Below are positions 37,640 to 47,917 of a DNA stretch of 64,000 nucleotides, piece by piece. The notes under the pieces were generated by a model. It was not told the origin of the DNA. It saw nothing but the letters and a program-made list of their open reading frames with translations, and ran no database searches. How positions within the stretch are numbered: position 1 is the first letter of the stretch; every line of letters starts with the position of its first letter. The translations under genes were made by a program, and so were the position numbers. Source of the stretch: Sesamum alatum (lineage: Eukaryota > Streptophyta > Magnoliopsida > Lamiales > Pedaliaceae); NCBI GenBank assembly GCA_034509735.1, contig JACGWO010000002.1, forward strand, positions 46,889,702-46,953,701, in the 5' to 3' direction.

Positions 37640-39185
37640 GCACTTCCTCCCTCAGAAAAAGCCGCTGCATTCAACCCAACAAAGAAATACGAAAAAAATC
37701 AGAGTAAATTCGAAAAGAAGCAGAAATATAGAGAAATGCGTGCGTGCTCGCGTCAGAGAAGAAATTAGGGTTACCAGTAGTGCGAATCTACGCTAGGGTT
37801 TGGTAAAATGAAATAGAATCTTTTCTTCTATCTTCTGTACTATATAATAAACTCTGTTTATGCCACAACACCAAAACATTCATATTCCAATATTACCCTT
37901 GAATTGCTATACACAAATATTATGTATTATTCTTTTTTCATATATAACTTTTTCCTTTCTCTACTATTAATTTTAAATAGTGTGAAAATATCCCTTATGT
38001 ATTTTAATACTAATATATTTAAATCATGAAACATTATTTATTATACGTACACAGGCACTGTATGCAGGACGACTAATTATAAATAAACTAAAATATGATT
38101 TTTAAACTCAAATTGACAGTTCCAATACAATTTCACCATTTTTTTGGAGTACCCACAATGCCCTTGGTATGATGACATAATCAGTAGTCCAGATATTAGC
38201 AATCTGTCAAACGGATTGAATTTTATATTCCAAATCGTATTACATTTTTTACTCTATTCAATATATACAAGTCACGTATGTAGAAATATTTTTTAAATAA
38301 ATACATAATGTAATCTTTATATATATAATCGCAACGTGTTATTATTGAATGAAGTAAAGGATATAATACGATTTATTATGTAGTTGGAGATAAAAGTGTA
38401 AGAAGTGATACAGTTAGTTATTTTCTTCTCAATGTATAGGCCTTATTTATAGAGGCTTGGGGATGTTTAAGTAATTACGAAGTATTTTTTCGATATATTT
38501 TTGACGTACAGATATAATCCTAGGTTTGAATCTTCTATTTTAAATTATATTGTATTTTCTATTTTATTTAACGTACATACATTATGTGTATAAAGATAAC
38601 ATGATATATTTTATTTAAGGAAAAAATTTATACATAAAAATAATTGCATGTTTGGTGTGTATACCACTTCTGTATTGCTTCACTTCTAGCGCTTGAACAG
38701 AATGTGGCTGCTACTATTTGGAAAAACTACATTTTGTCTCGAGTATGACATTTAAGTGGTATAAAATCGTAGTGATGTTGGGATTGTTGAAACCCATTTA
38801 TGTTGAATGAAATGTGTGAGAAAATGAGAAGGATTTTTTGGTTTGAATCATAGGAAATAAAATTATAGAAGCAACAAGTTCTGGTGCTTTAGTTCAGGGA
38901 TTGCTTGCTTATGTGTGCTGTAAAATATTTATAAGACTGGAGTTATTATTACCAGTAGACATATGCTTGCTCATCTACTCCAAAATTATGGTACTCGGAT
39001 TGGGTTTTTAATGTGATGTGTGCTTTCTTGGTAGTTAAGAATAAGACTTCAAGAAAATAAAGCCCTGACTTGACTATATATCTACTTTAAAGTTCAAAAG
39101 ATTGTCTCAGACAGTACAAAACTGTCATATGAAGATATACCAATCAACTGAATACTCGAGCGAAATCAATTAAGAAGATCTCATT
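37640..39185. other. Upstream region of the RZ-1 proximal copy
   Basis: It contains the promoter side of the minus-strand gene. A block near 38035-38090 (gtacacaggcactgtatgcaggacgac) resembles 59350-59390. No gene is seen. Confidence 0.4.
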
Positions 39186-39189
39186 TAAC

Positions 39190-39385
39190 TTCGAGAAAAT
39201 TGCATTTCTAGTACCACACTATAGGTGTCTTTGCAAGTTTGATACCATACTTTCTAAAATAGCCAATTTTGATACCATAGTTTACAGAGACTTGCAAATA
39301 AGGTACTTTTCTTTCATTTTAGCCCCTCAACCTTTAGAAAGTATCAGATTTGGTCCCAAAACTTTTTTTTTTTTTTTTTTTCAGA
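39190..39385. repeat. Inverted-repeat arm bordering the viral insert (left)
   Basis: The phrases 'ttgcatttctagtaccacac', 'caagtttgataccatac' and 'ttgataccatagttta' match, in reverse orientation, the block at about 46975-47185 on the other side of the viral insert. A 20-bp T-run (39363-39382) closes the arm. Confidence 0.6.
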
Positions 39386-39675
39386 AATAGCATCCATGTA
39401 ATTCAATTCTGTTCAGGCCCAACATGCTTCCGAAAATAAAATTAAGCCTCCATAAATTCATACCTTGGTTTGACCGCTTTGCCACCGGGTATTCCAGTTC
39501 CTCGTTTTTACGGCTCTGTCTCCAACCACACTATCGCAACAGATGGTTCGCAGGTACTTGGTTCCTTCAGCAACAAACAGCACAGCCCTACTTCGTTTCC
39601 TACTTTAGGGCGTAAAAGTACTCAAAATAGAGACTTAATAAAATTTTGGACAACAATTTGGGCAGAAGCCTTTAC

Positions 39676-39681
39676 TTTATT
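39676..39681 (-). terminator. Viral poly(A) signal AATAAA
   Basis: It lies about 180 nt past the expected transcription start below the TATA box at 39888-39895. This spacing is typical of the short terminal redundancy of caulimovirid pregenomic RNA. Confidence 0.5.
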
Positions 39682-39887
39682 GAAGAAATACTTGATATAT
39701 TACATAGATATTTTATTCCTCTATCGAAGGAGAAAACTATTTAGCCTCTCATGGATAAGAGGACTTGACTTGTTGGGGATAACCCCATACACTGGATATT
39801 CTAATACTTAGAGAATTTAGAGACAAAATTTATTTTTCTGAAGAGTTGGAGAAGTTTCTAATGATCTCCATCTGCTTCCTAGCTCTC

Positions 39888-39895
39888 TATTTATA
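39888..39895 (-). promoter_or_regulatory. Viral pregenomic-RNA promoter TATA box
   Basis: TATAAATA followed by GAGAGC on the minus strand, in the intergenic region after the last viral ORF. The expected start is about 30 nt further, near 39860. Confidence 0.6.
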
Positions 39896-40108
39896 ATAGT
39901 CCGCGGACTCCAAACCCGGACTTCAATCTTGTTTTTGGGTGACGTTACTGCGTTCGTCACCAACCTTGTCTTTCATCTTTCCAGCTGTGGTCATTATGCC
40001 TTGTCGGCCATGTGCTTGCCAGCTGGTGTCATTTGTCTTTCTGACTGTTGGCCCTTTTGTCTTCTTCTGCCGACAGTCTCCTTTTTGATTTTTTACATCT
40101 TGAGGATT

Positions 40109-41421
40109 TTACCTCCCTTTGTAAAAATCCTTTCTTTTGCCCTTCTCTGGTCTTGGTTCGGGTTTATTTTGAGTTACCCGAATCTGTGTTCCGAACAAGG
40201 GCTTTTCCTGTTTTTCACAACAAGGGCATAAGTGGTTATGCCATTGTCCTACATGCATCATGTTGCATGCCTTCTTCCTCGTGCTCTCTGTTGCAGGCAA
40301 CTTATTTTCCCATATAAGCATTCTTTTCTTTTCAAACAAGCTTTCTGCAAACTCAGTGCTTTTTCTTGTCATGGAGTTTAACAGGAATGATCCATTTAAT
40401 TTATTGGAAAATATTTTAAATGGATACTTGACTTTATCCATCTCTGTGAGACAGACCCAGTAACCCCATGCTCTTCTGGTGGATATGTCATCTTCACTAA
40501 GGGAAGACACCAGGGAGCTTCTCCTGTGGCAGCCTTGACTCGGTTGAAGGCTACCATGTCTGGTCTCTGCAATTTGATGAAATGGAATGCTGGGTGAGAC
40601 CCTTTTCCTGTGATTTCTGGAGCTATGAAAATGAACTTGAGCTCCAAAATATCTCCTCGTTTAAGGTGGGGATTGTTTTGCCATGCGTCATATACCGCCC
40701 ACTAATCCATTCCGGAAGCTTTGAGATTTCCGGAAAGCTTGGGTGACGTAGTATGAACTGAAGCAAGGGCTCCAAAATCATACCACTCTCGTACCTCTTC
40801 TGGTTTAGACCCTTCGATCATCCAGATTCTGTTATATTTTTCGGATGTGTCTACGATGGTCTTGCCTGGGCTTATTCCTTTACGGGAAACAAGTTTTTTC
40901 CCATGATCTCTGATAATCCTGCCAAGCGGAAACAGAAGATAAAGCTTCGTTAGTATTAACCTTAGAGGTGCCCGTCATTGGCCTAAGGTTAATCTCTTCC
41001 TCTTTTACCCCAGAGGTGCTGGGTTGACTTGAATTATCAGGAGTTTGCACTTCCTGTAACTCAACTTTTGTCTGTTCACCAGAGTCTGGCGATGGCCTTG
41101 TGCAAGCAGTACTTGAATCTGCCGCTACAGGTTTAGAGCTCTGTTCTCTAATTGCAGGTTTAGAGCCCTGCTCTCTTAATTCTCGGGCTATCACCGAAGA
41201 TGACGCCTTTCGAATTGGTTCCAGTAGGTCGTCCATAACGAGCTTGCAGCAAGTTTGGTACTCCTGATGGCGCTCTGGACGGTGTCCAGATCAGCTCGTT
41301 GGACTTGGCCAGCTATTTGGGCTTTAATTGTTAGCTGTCCAAATCTCTTATCAATCTCCTCAAGGTTCTCCCTGAGGTGTCTGAGCCTGATGATGACGGA
41401 GTCTGCTTCAGCTGCCTCCAT
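40109..41421 (-). pseudogene. Viral ORF(s) downstream of RNase H, broken
   Basis: Open pieces at 41421-41191 (helical, Leu/Glu/Arg-rich), 41236-40880 (Ser/Pro/Glu-rich), 40647-40396 and 40510-40109 (contains a Cys/His cluster, HNHLCPCCEK) lie in changing frames. By position they match the ORF that follows pol in caulimoviruses, solendoviruses and cavemoviruses, which encodes the translation transactivator. I do not see a clear transactivator motif, so identity is only positional. Confidence 0.45.
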
Positions 41422-41794
41422 CTCTTGTTAAGAAATCTGCAAGAACATTTTCATGAGATTTGATAATGACAATATCATAACAATAATATTGGCATTCTGC
41501 CTGCAACCTAATAATACGAGCTTTCTCAATCTTTGATTCAAGTTTATTTTTTAAGAAAGCCTTAACATTCGTATTATCAACTTTTAATGTAAATTCTTTG
41601 GCTAGTAAGAACAAAGGCCATTTTTTGAAAGCCTTCCAAACTGCAAAGAATTCCTTCTCGTTAATATGCCATAATTTGGCTTGTTGTTCGGTGAACAACC
41701 CTCCTGTGTATCTACATGGCTCTTCGCCAGTAGCCGTTTTTCTCATGAGCACTGCTGCCCATCTGTAATCGTTGGCGTCCGTGTAAACTACCAA
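41408..41794 (-). pseudogene. Viral RNase H domain
   Basis: The open segment carries the type-I RNase H pattern: VVYTDAN (first acidic residue), the NEKEFFAVWKAFKKW helix with the second acidic residue, KVDNTN, and a late acidic position near the end (LADFLTRDGG). It belongs to the pol polyprotein but is separated from the RT part by frame breaks between 42104 and 41794. Confidence 0.8.
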
Positions 41795-42103
41795 CTCATC
41801 TTCGTCTTGGGGAATCGCAAGCTTTGGCAGGTTATTGCAAATCTGCTTTAACTCCCGGACCCTTTGCGTATGAATTTCCTCCCATTTCCACTTTGAACTT
41901 TCTGTTTCTTTCAGGAGTGGACGGAAATCCTTTCTGTATTTTGCAAGGTCCTTGATAAAGATTCCTGCAAAATTGACAACTCCTAAGAAGCTTTGGAGTT
42001 GCTTCTTATCTTTAAGAGTGTCAGGAAATTGCGAATCTTTTCTACAATGTGTTCCTGCAACTCAATACCTGCCTCGTCAATAAGAATTCCTAAAAATTCA
42101 ATT

Positions 42104-42433
42104 TTATTGACAGCTATAAATGGCTTTCTTTTCGGAGAGCACTAGTCCCTCCTTATGGCATGCATCGGAAAATATTTCAAGATGTCTAATATGATCCTGT
42201 ATATTTTTAGATGCAATCAAGATATCGTCTATGTAAACAAACATAAACTCTAGATAGTCTTTGAAAAGATTATCCATCTTTCTTTGAAATATCTGGGGTG
42301 CATTGGCAAGTCCCATTGGAAGTACATTCCAGATATATTGTCCATGAGGTGTGGAAAATGCAGTATATTTCTTTGAGTCATTTTCCATCTTAATCTGATA
42401 GAATCCAGATTTGCAATCAAACTTAGAAAACAC
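42104..42433 (-). pseudogene. Viral reverse transcriptase core (YIDD)
   Basis: It contains RT blocks FDCKSGFYQIKM, the LPMGLANAPQIFQRKMD block and the catalytic FVYIDDILIA box (YIDD at 42235-42224), all typical of Caulimoviridae. The frame is lost upstream (42434-42568) and downstream (below 42104), so no functional polymerase is encoded. Confidence 0.88.
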
Positions 42434-42568
42434 TTTAGCACCTTTAATGCAATCAATTAAGTGTTCTCTACTTGGGATGTAATAACCATCAAATTGTAAT
42501 ATTCTATTGATGCCTTGATAGTTAATAACTAACCTGGGTTTTACCTCTTTTTATCTCACCATGATTTC

Positions 42569-43048
42569 TTACCAGAAAACCAGGGCACTATAGGCAGAGA
42601 CTCCAGGCTCAATGAGTCTAAGATTGATATGCTCTTTGATGATCTCCTGCATATTTTTCTTATCCTCCATGTTCATTTGGATGGATTTGTATCGGACATA
42701 CTCGTACTTGCATTCCTCTTTGACCTTTAGAGTAGCCTCGATCTTGTTTTTATCCCACCATGCCAAAGGATTCTCACTGAAATTCCTTTGAATAAGTCTC
42801 TTGACATTCTCGAGAGAAAGTTTACTCTCTCCGTCCATGTCCATCGACCTGCATTCTTGTATAGCTTCCTTTAAGATCCTAAGATCTTCTTTCGAAGCAT
42901 CATCAAAGCCTTGTTGCCTGAAAGACAAAAGAGCCTTACCAAATTTTCTTTTATCCTGCATTTTTGGATGAGTTAATTTGGCATCATCACCACGTTTGCT
43001 GCGAAAATTTATGGGCATTATCCTGTTAAATGCCTTTTCTCTTCGCAA
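42569..43048 (-). pseudogene. Viral protease-RT connector and RT N-terminus
   Basis: A 159-residue open segment ends in IKEHINLRLIEPGVSAYSA, which corresponds to the start of the RT finger region. Charged connector sequence precedes it. It is cut off by a stop just before the next RT block. Confidence 0.7.
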
Positions 43049-43049
43049 A

Positions 43050-43250
43050 ACCTATATCTCGCTACCACAGTTAGTAGTAAAGATCAACAGATTTTTGTGG
43101 TTATCCTGGACATATTTTGCAAAGGTTTGGATGAAATTATTACCTAACAAAATATCTGCTCCTGTATCATGAAAGTAAATAGGAGGCGTCTTTACCTTGA
43201 ACCAAGGTGTTCCAAATGCTCCTCCAATCATGATTTTTGCTTCTCGTATA
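43050..43250 (-). pseudogene. Viral aspartic protease fragment
   Basis: The minus-strand frame here shows the active-site motif DTGA (43169-43158) followed by ILLGNNFIQ, the usual retropepsin context of caulimovirids. A stop codon separates it from the pol segment at 43048. Confidence 0.7.
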
Positions 43251-43513
43251 CCCTTATTGAGTACAAGAATTTTTTGTGAAAAATCCCTTCATGCAATAAT
43301 GGGTAAGGATTCCATAGCTTCGCTAGGGAATACACCAGGTTTTGCCGTGCAAATCCCTGATCCTGAGTCAATATAAGCTGCAAAATATTCTGACTTATAT
43401 TGTTCATACAACATACCAACAGATATGTATATAGAAAAGGGGCTCGTCATTCAATTCTAATGGTATAACCATCCAAACTGAATTCCATACCATTACCTTT
43501 CCTTCCCCATGGT

Positions 43514-44689
43514 TTATGATTTTTCAAGGAAATTTATTCCTAGAGTCATTATCCCATTTTCTCGTCCTGCAATACCTGTAACAATGATCTCATGGCCTGC
43601 TATTTCTAGCATACCTTCATATTTTCCCACAACAGGTTGTTGTAGATGGTATAAGTCATCACAAGGAAAACAATTTTCTGTTCTAGTGATGTCAAATATA
43701 ACTTGGATTTGTTTCCAGCCTTCCGGGCACCTAAGTTTTACGTTATCCACCCTAATAGCTCGAGGCTTTAACAACTCGGGTTCCTTTCCTTTATAGGCCA
43801 TTATCCTATCTTCTGAAAAGGACATCCTGCTACTAAATTCAGTTTTAGAACTAAGGGTTCGATCTAAAACCGGGTGATCTTTTATCAAGATATCAACACC
43901 ACCTATTCTAGGTATTCTAATAGGATCTGGTGTCATTACCTTAGCGAATTCCTTGAAAATTCTAGGAATTTCAGTATACTCGTTCCTAAGAAATAAATCA
44001 GAATAATGTGTGTTGGAAAGGGCGTAAGCTATTCTATATGTTATAGAATATAGTCTATTCCCATCTTTCATAAGATCCTTTCTTTTAAAATCCTGATGAA
44101 GGGTTAAGACTCTACTGAAATCTTGGTCTGCTAGGTTTGTATGCTATCCTAGGATGAATATCAAACATCAATTTTCCTGCATACAAATTTCCTATCATTG
44201 TCCAAGACAACCATCTCTTAAGTTATTGATTCTTCTATCCATTATTGACAGATGTATTTCTGAATCAATTCCTTCCTTAAAAGTTGCTTTTATTACTACT
44301 TCAATAACTCCTATATGGATCCATTTCATAGTAACCGCTACTTCCTCTCTGAGTTTACTTAATTCTTCAAGAATTTCTTCTTTAGGAATAAGCTGCATTT
44401 CCATAACATTACCCGTAAGTTCCATAGGAATTGCAAACTCACCTGAACTTACTTTGTAGATAATATGGTGTTTCCTCTGGTTTAGTCCTATCTGGTTAAG
44501 GACTCTTCCGATTCCTCCAATCCTAAATCCGTCATATGGGCTGAGATTAGAGTCTTGTCTCATGATTCTTTCCATGGTTTTGTTTGATACCATCAACTTT
44601 GAAAAGAATCCTGATAGGCTATCTGAGGTTTGGAGCCTATCTCCTTCATTGTAATTACTCTGATTCGGTTGAAGATCCATCCGAATCAC
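43514..44689 (-). pseudogene. Viral movement protein (30K type), broken
   Basis: Two open parts, 44689-44195 (164 residues) and 44071-43514 (185 residues), with a stop and frame change between them. The second begins near YSITYRIAYALSNTHYS, the hallmark of caulimovirid 30K movement proteins. Its start at 44689 overlaps the end of the coat ORF (44655) by 35 nt, a compact viral arrangement. Family members form tubules through plasmodesmata. Confidence 0.7.
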
Positions 44690-46169
44690 TTTCTATTTCT
44701 TCCTCGTAGATGCTTTCATCTGAGGGAAGATCTTCGAATTGGTAGATTGGTACCAAATCACCATTGTAGACTGCATCTAGGATGTCGTTTGTGGCTTCAA
44801 ACTGGCGTAATTCACCACGTTTCTGCGGGCAATCTGGGGAGATATGTTCCTTTGCTCCGCACGTCCAGCAGTTGCAATCCTTAAAACTTTCATTAGCTCG
44901 GGTATGGGCTCTTCTGAAAGTTCTTCGTGTAGGGGTTCGTCCTGTGGATTTCGCCTCTGATCGTCTAGATCCTTGGGATGAAACCCTTGTTGGTCCTGTT
45001 CTCTGTCCAGATTTGTATGATCTGGCTTTTGCTTTAGACCACCATGATCTTCTTCTAAAAGAGGATTTTCTGGAACTCCTGGAATAAGAGTCACCACCTT
45101 GCTTTCTCCTCTTCTTTTGCTCGCTTGATTCCCCTATAATAGTTGGAAAATCGTTATTATCACAACAGAGAGGGGTTCTTTTGATTTTACCTCTCAGTCT
45201 CTTCATGTTCTTTTGGACGGATGCTTGGTAACACCAATCCTTCAGTTTGTCTTTAAGAAAAGACATCCTCCTTGCAACTGAATCCAGCTGCCCCGCAGGT
45301 ACTTTGTAAGATTGTATCAACATTTCCCTCCACGGGCTGCAGATCTTTGCAAAGAACATTGGGGCGGCCACTTCGGTTGTTACCCCACTCTGGAAGAAGT
45401 ATTTGCGGAACCAATAGATATATTCGTCTACAACACAGATACTTCTTAACTCGAGACCAAAGAGAGCTTGTGCATACTCCCTAGCCTTTTCTGTTCTGCT
45501 TCCTTCGAAGTATCCATCTCCGATGAAATGGATCTTGATTAGCCTTCCGAGCCTATCCGCGATTGCACTTTTAGACTCTCCTTCAAGGATGCTTGCTTTG
45601 GTCTCTTCTGGGGTATTATCCCAACCGATCTTTACCGACCCTTCTAAGCTTAACTCCAAAAGTTTTATGAAGTTATCCTTGTCTAGTTCCAACGTAGTTG
45701 CTGCAATTTTCATGGCTGCAACCGATTCATCTATCAGCTTCTCGATGTTTCGGAAGTCGATAACATCCAGGTTGAGTACCGTGCCATATGGGTGTAAGGG
45801 CTGGAGCATAGTCCTTGCCCATGGTGTGTTTTCAGGCACTCGTATTGGATTTCTTCCTGGATTTTCTCGCAATCTTGTCCCCACGAAGGTAGGGGTAGCA
45901 TTGGTGTGAAAATCTGTACCTTCTCTCATTGGCTGATCCTGTGGTGGATCATTTGAGCTTGTGTTTCCCTCCAGCGGTGGTAAGGCTGGAGCGACCTCAT
46001 TGGTTTGGATATTAACTAAATCCACAATCCCTAGTTGGGAAAAGGATTCAGCTAACTCTTGTAGATCCGATAGATCCACTCTAGATATCTCCATTATTTT
46101 ATGGATTTGATGATCTCGATGATTTGTTCCTCTTGTGTTTTTGGCTTCGAGATCTCCTTCGCCTTTCAT
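44655..46169 (-). CDS. Viral coat-like protein with CCHC zinc knuckle, open over 504 codons
   Basis: This is the longest surviving viral frame. An acidic, low-complexity N-terminal part is followed by a helical middle, a very basic Arg/Lys/Ser-rich segment, and the knuckle CWTCGAKEHISPDC (about residues 434-447). It ends in an acidic Ser/Glu tail, a layout typical of caulimovirid coat proteins. It lies upstream of the movement protein. It is intact in frame, but whether it is expressed is unknown; the rest of the insert is defective. Confidence 0.75.
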   Translation of the reverse strand: MKGEGDLEAKNTRGTNHRDHQIHKIMEISRVDLSDLQELAESFSQLGIVDLVNIQTNEVAPALPPLEGNTSSNDPPQDQPMREGTDFHTNATPTFVGTRLRENPGRNPIRVPENTPWARTMLQPLHPYGTVLNLDVIDFRNIEKLIDESVAAMKIAATTLELDKDNFIKLLELSLEGSVKIGWDNTPEETKASILEGESKSAIADRLGRLIKIHFIGDGYFEGSRTEKAREYAQALFGLELRSICVVDEYIYWFRKYFFQSGVTTEVAAPMFFAKICSPWREMLIQSYKVPAGQLDSVARRMSFLKDKLKDWCYQASVQKNMKRLRGKIKRTPLCCDNNDFPTIIGESSEQKKRRKQGGDSYSRSSRKSSFRRRSWWSKAKARSYKSGQRTGPTRVSSQGSRRSEAKSTGRTPTRRTFRRAHTRANESFKDCNCWTCGAKEHISPDCPQKRGELRQFEATNDILDAVYNGDLVPIYQFEDLPSDESIYEEEIESDSDGSSTESE

Positions 46170-46471
46170 TTCTGATGTAGGAAAGATACTGGTCCAAGGG
46201 CGTCCCTGATGCGTTCCTGATGGGATCTGGATGTCTCAGGGGTATTCCTTTGATTTCTTCTTAGATCTGTAACTTCAATCTTCAGATCTGTGAGATCCTT
46301 TTGTAGATCTGGTAGGATTTTTAAGATCTCATCATCTTTTGGTTCAAGAGGTCTATTTTCATAGGTATATGGATTAGCCTATGTCCATAGTCTTGAACTG
46401 TCTTTTGTACCTCTCTAAGGTCCTGAGAGTACTTCGAGGTATCCGGTTCGAGTTCCTTCCAATCAGTTCCT

Positions 46472-46777
46472 TTAATCATTATTTTTAGAACTGTATTTTT
46501 TCAGGAATCTACCTGTTCCGGATCTCCTAGCTGGGATTCTTCCATGGATCTCTGCTCCCTGTAGACGTCTCACTGCATTCCCTGGTAACGTCTCTCGAAC
46601 ATGATGATTTCGATGCCATTCCTCTCTTTCTTCCTTTGGAAGAAATGACGCATCGACCAACCTCGGACTATTGGCGATTTTTCTAAGAATTTTCATAAGA
46701 AATCCTGTTCTCTGTATTTTCAGAATCTGAAAATACTCCCTGTTTTCGGTGTAACTCGAACTTTCGTTCGGTTCCAT
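46472..46777 (-). CDS. Small viral ORF next to the primer site
   Basis: A 101-residue open frame starts about 70 nt after the primer binding site and is rich in Arg, Glu and Ser. I do not recognise a domain. It may be the start of the coat ORF separated by a frame break between 46472 and 46169, or an independent first ORF. Confidence 0.4.
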   Translation of the reverse strand: MEPNESSSYTENREYFQILKIQRTGFLMKILRKIANSPRLVDASFLPKEEREEWHRNHHVRETLPGNAVRRLQGAEIHGRIPARRSGTGRFLKKYSSKNND

Positions 46778-46848
46778 GCTTTTAAAGTCTCCTCCGTTAG
46801 GGATAAAATATCAATATGTACAAACAAATATTTCTTCAATAAACCTAG

Positions 46849-46860
46849 GCTCTGATACCA
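46849..46860 (-). promoter_or_regulatory. tRNA-Met primer binding site of the pararetrovirus
   Basis: TGGTATCAGAGC on the minus strand is complementary to the 3' end of initiator tRNA-Met, the primer for minus-strand DNA synthesis in caulimovirids. By convention this is position 1 of such genomes. Confidence 0.85.
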
Positions 46861-46974
46861 TTTTGGTGGCATGGGACACTAATTCTGAAAATCTAGGCAA
46901 AACGGACAAAATCCGTGCAGAAGATAAATTTCGGGGACTAGAAATGATATTATCAAAAGATAATGGTTGGTACT

Positions 46975-47185
46975 AAAACTGTCACTTTCAAAACAAAGGT
47001 ACTATATTTGCAACTTTCATAAACTGCGGTATCAAACTTGTCTGACTTTCATAAAATGCGGTATCAAACTTGCCAGACTCCTCATTGTGTGGTACTGAAA
47101 TTGGCGTTCTTGAAAAGTTCGGTACTAAAATTGCAAAGCGGCCTATAGTATGGTACCTTCTTTGCATTTATCCCTTTAACTTCAC
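46975..47185. repeat. Inverted-repeat arm bordering the viral insert (right)
   Basis: It contains several 'ggtactaaaattg', 'gcggtatcaaacttg' and 'tatagtatggtacc' phrases, which are the reverse complement of phrases at 39190-39385. It repeats its own unit two to three times. Confidence 0.6.
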
Positions 47186-47425
47186 AAATCGAATGCGAAT
47201 AAAAAATTTCATTCGACTCGATTCGATTAGTAAAAGAATAATAAAATATACTTGGAAATATGAAACTACTTTAGTTCGACTCATATTCAATTGAATTAAA
47301 ACTTGTTTGAGCTCTGTTTTCTCACTACTTATCAAACCAAATTCAAACAAACAATTTCAAACTCTATAATAACTCAACTTGGACAATAATGTATTCGATT
47401 CAACTCGATTATCTACATCCCTATA
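47186..47425. repeat. Dispersed 'TTCGAATCGA-rich' repeat, copy 3
   Basis: It shares 'attcgactcgattcgatt', 'tcaattgaattaaaac' and 'attcgattcaactcgatt' type words with 10060-10370, in the opposite orientation. Confidence 0.35.
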
Positions 47426-47917
47426 GGAAATTGACACCTGTAGTCAAGAGGGATTCAAATTATTTATATACGGATGTATTCTACCTACCCATTCTTCTAA
47501 GCCTTTCACAAAGAAATAGACCTGTAGCTCCCATGTATTCTCACCATCCAATTTGATCAATCTTTCTTTTATGTATACATTTGACAACTGGGATTATTTA
47601 TAGCAGCAAATGCACCTAAAGTAATATATACTACACCAAGTGCAAGTAATTTAACTATTGTAAACTACATAAAACCTTGAAATTTAGTTTAAATTTCAAT
47701 GAGGCAGATGAAATGAGATGTGCATAGGCATCCAATAGAAACCGCAGACACAGATAAACATAATTGTAAAAGCATGCATAATGAAAGTTGTACTATATCC
47801 ATTCAGATTCTAACCCATATTAACAGCAGAATCCTACAGAGAGCAAGCTTAAATCCATATTCATTAGTCAGTATGACTGCAGGATTTTGTCGAACAGCAG
47901 AAAATACACAAGACCTT

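Larger units (their letters stand above)
39390..46975 (-). mobile_element. Endogenous caulimovirid (plant pararetrovirus), disrupted
   Basis: Reading on the minus strand, the order is: tRNA-Met primer site, a small ORF, a coat-like protein with a CCHC knuckle, a 30K-type movement protein, an aspartic protease (DTGA), reverse transcriptase (YIDD), RNase H, a post-pol ORF, a TATA box and a poly(A) signal. No integrase and no LTRs are seen, which separates it from Ty3/Gypsy elements. The total of about 7.5 kb is close to a full caulimovirid genome. Several frame breaks make it defective. The coat-before-movement order and the extra ORF after RNase H resemble solendoviruses and cavemoviruses; genus placement is inferred. 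It probably entered the genome by repair-type integration, as such viruses lack integrase. Confidence 0.88.

Noticed and set aside
39390..46975. Ty3/Gypsy LTR retrotransposon as an explanation of the RT region
   Set aside because: No LTRs or integrase are seen, a 30K movement protein is present, and the coat-like knuckle and promoter/poly(A) arrangement fit caulimovirids.
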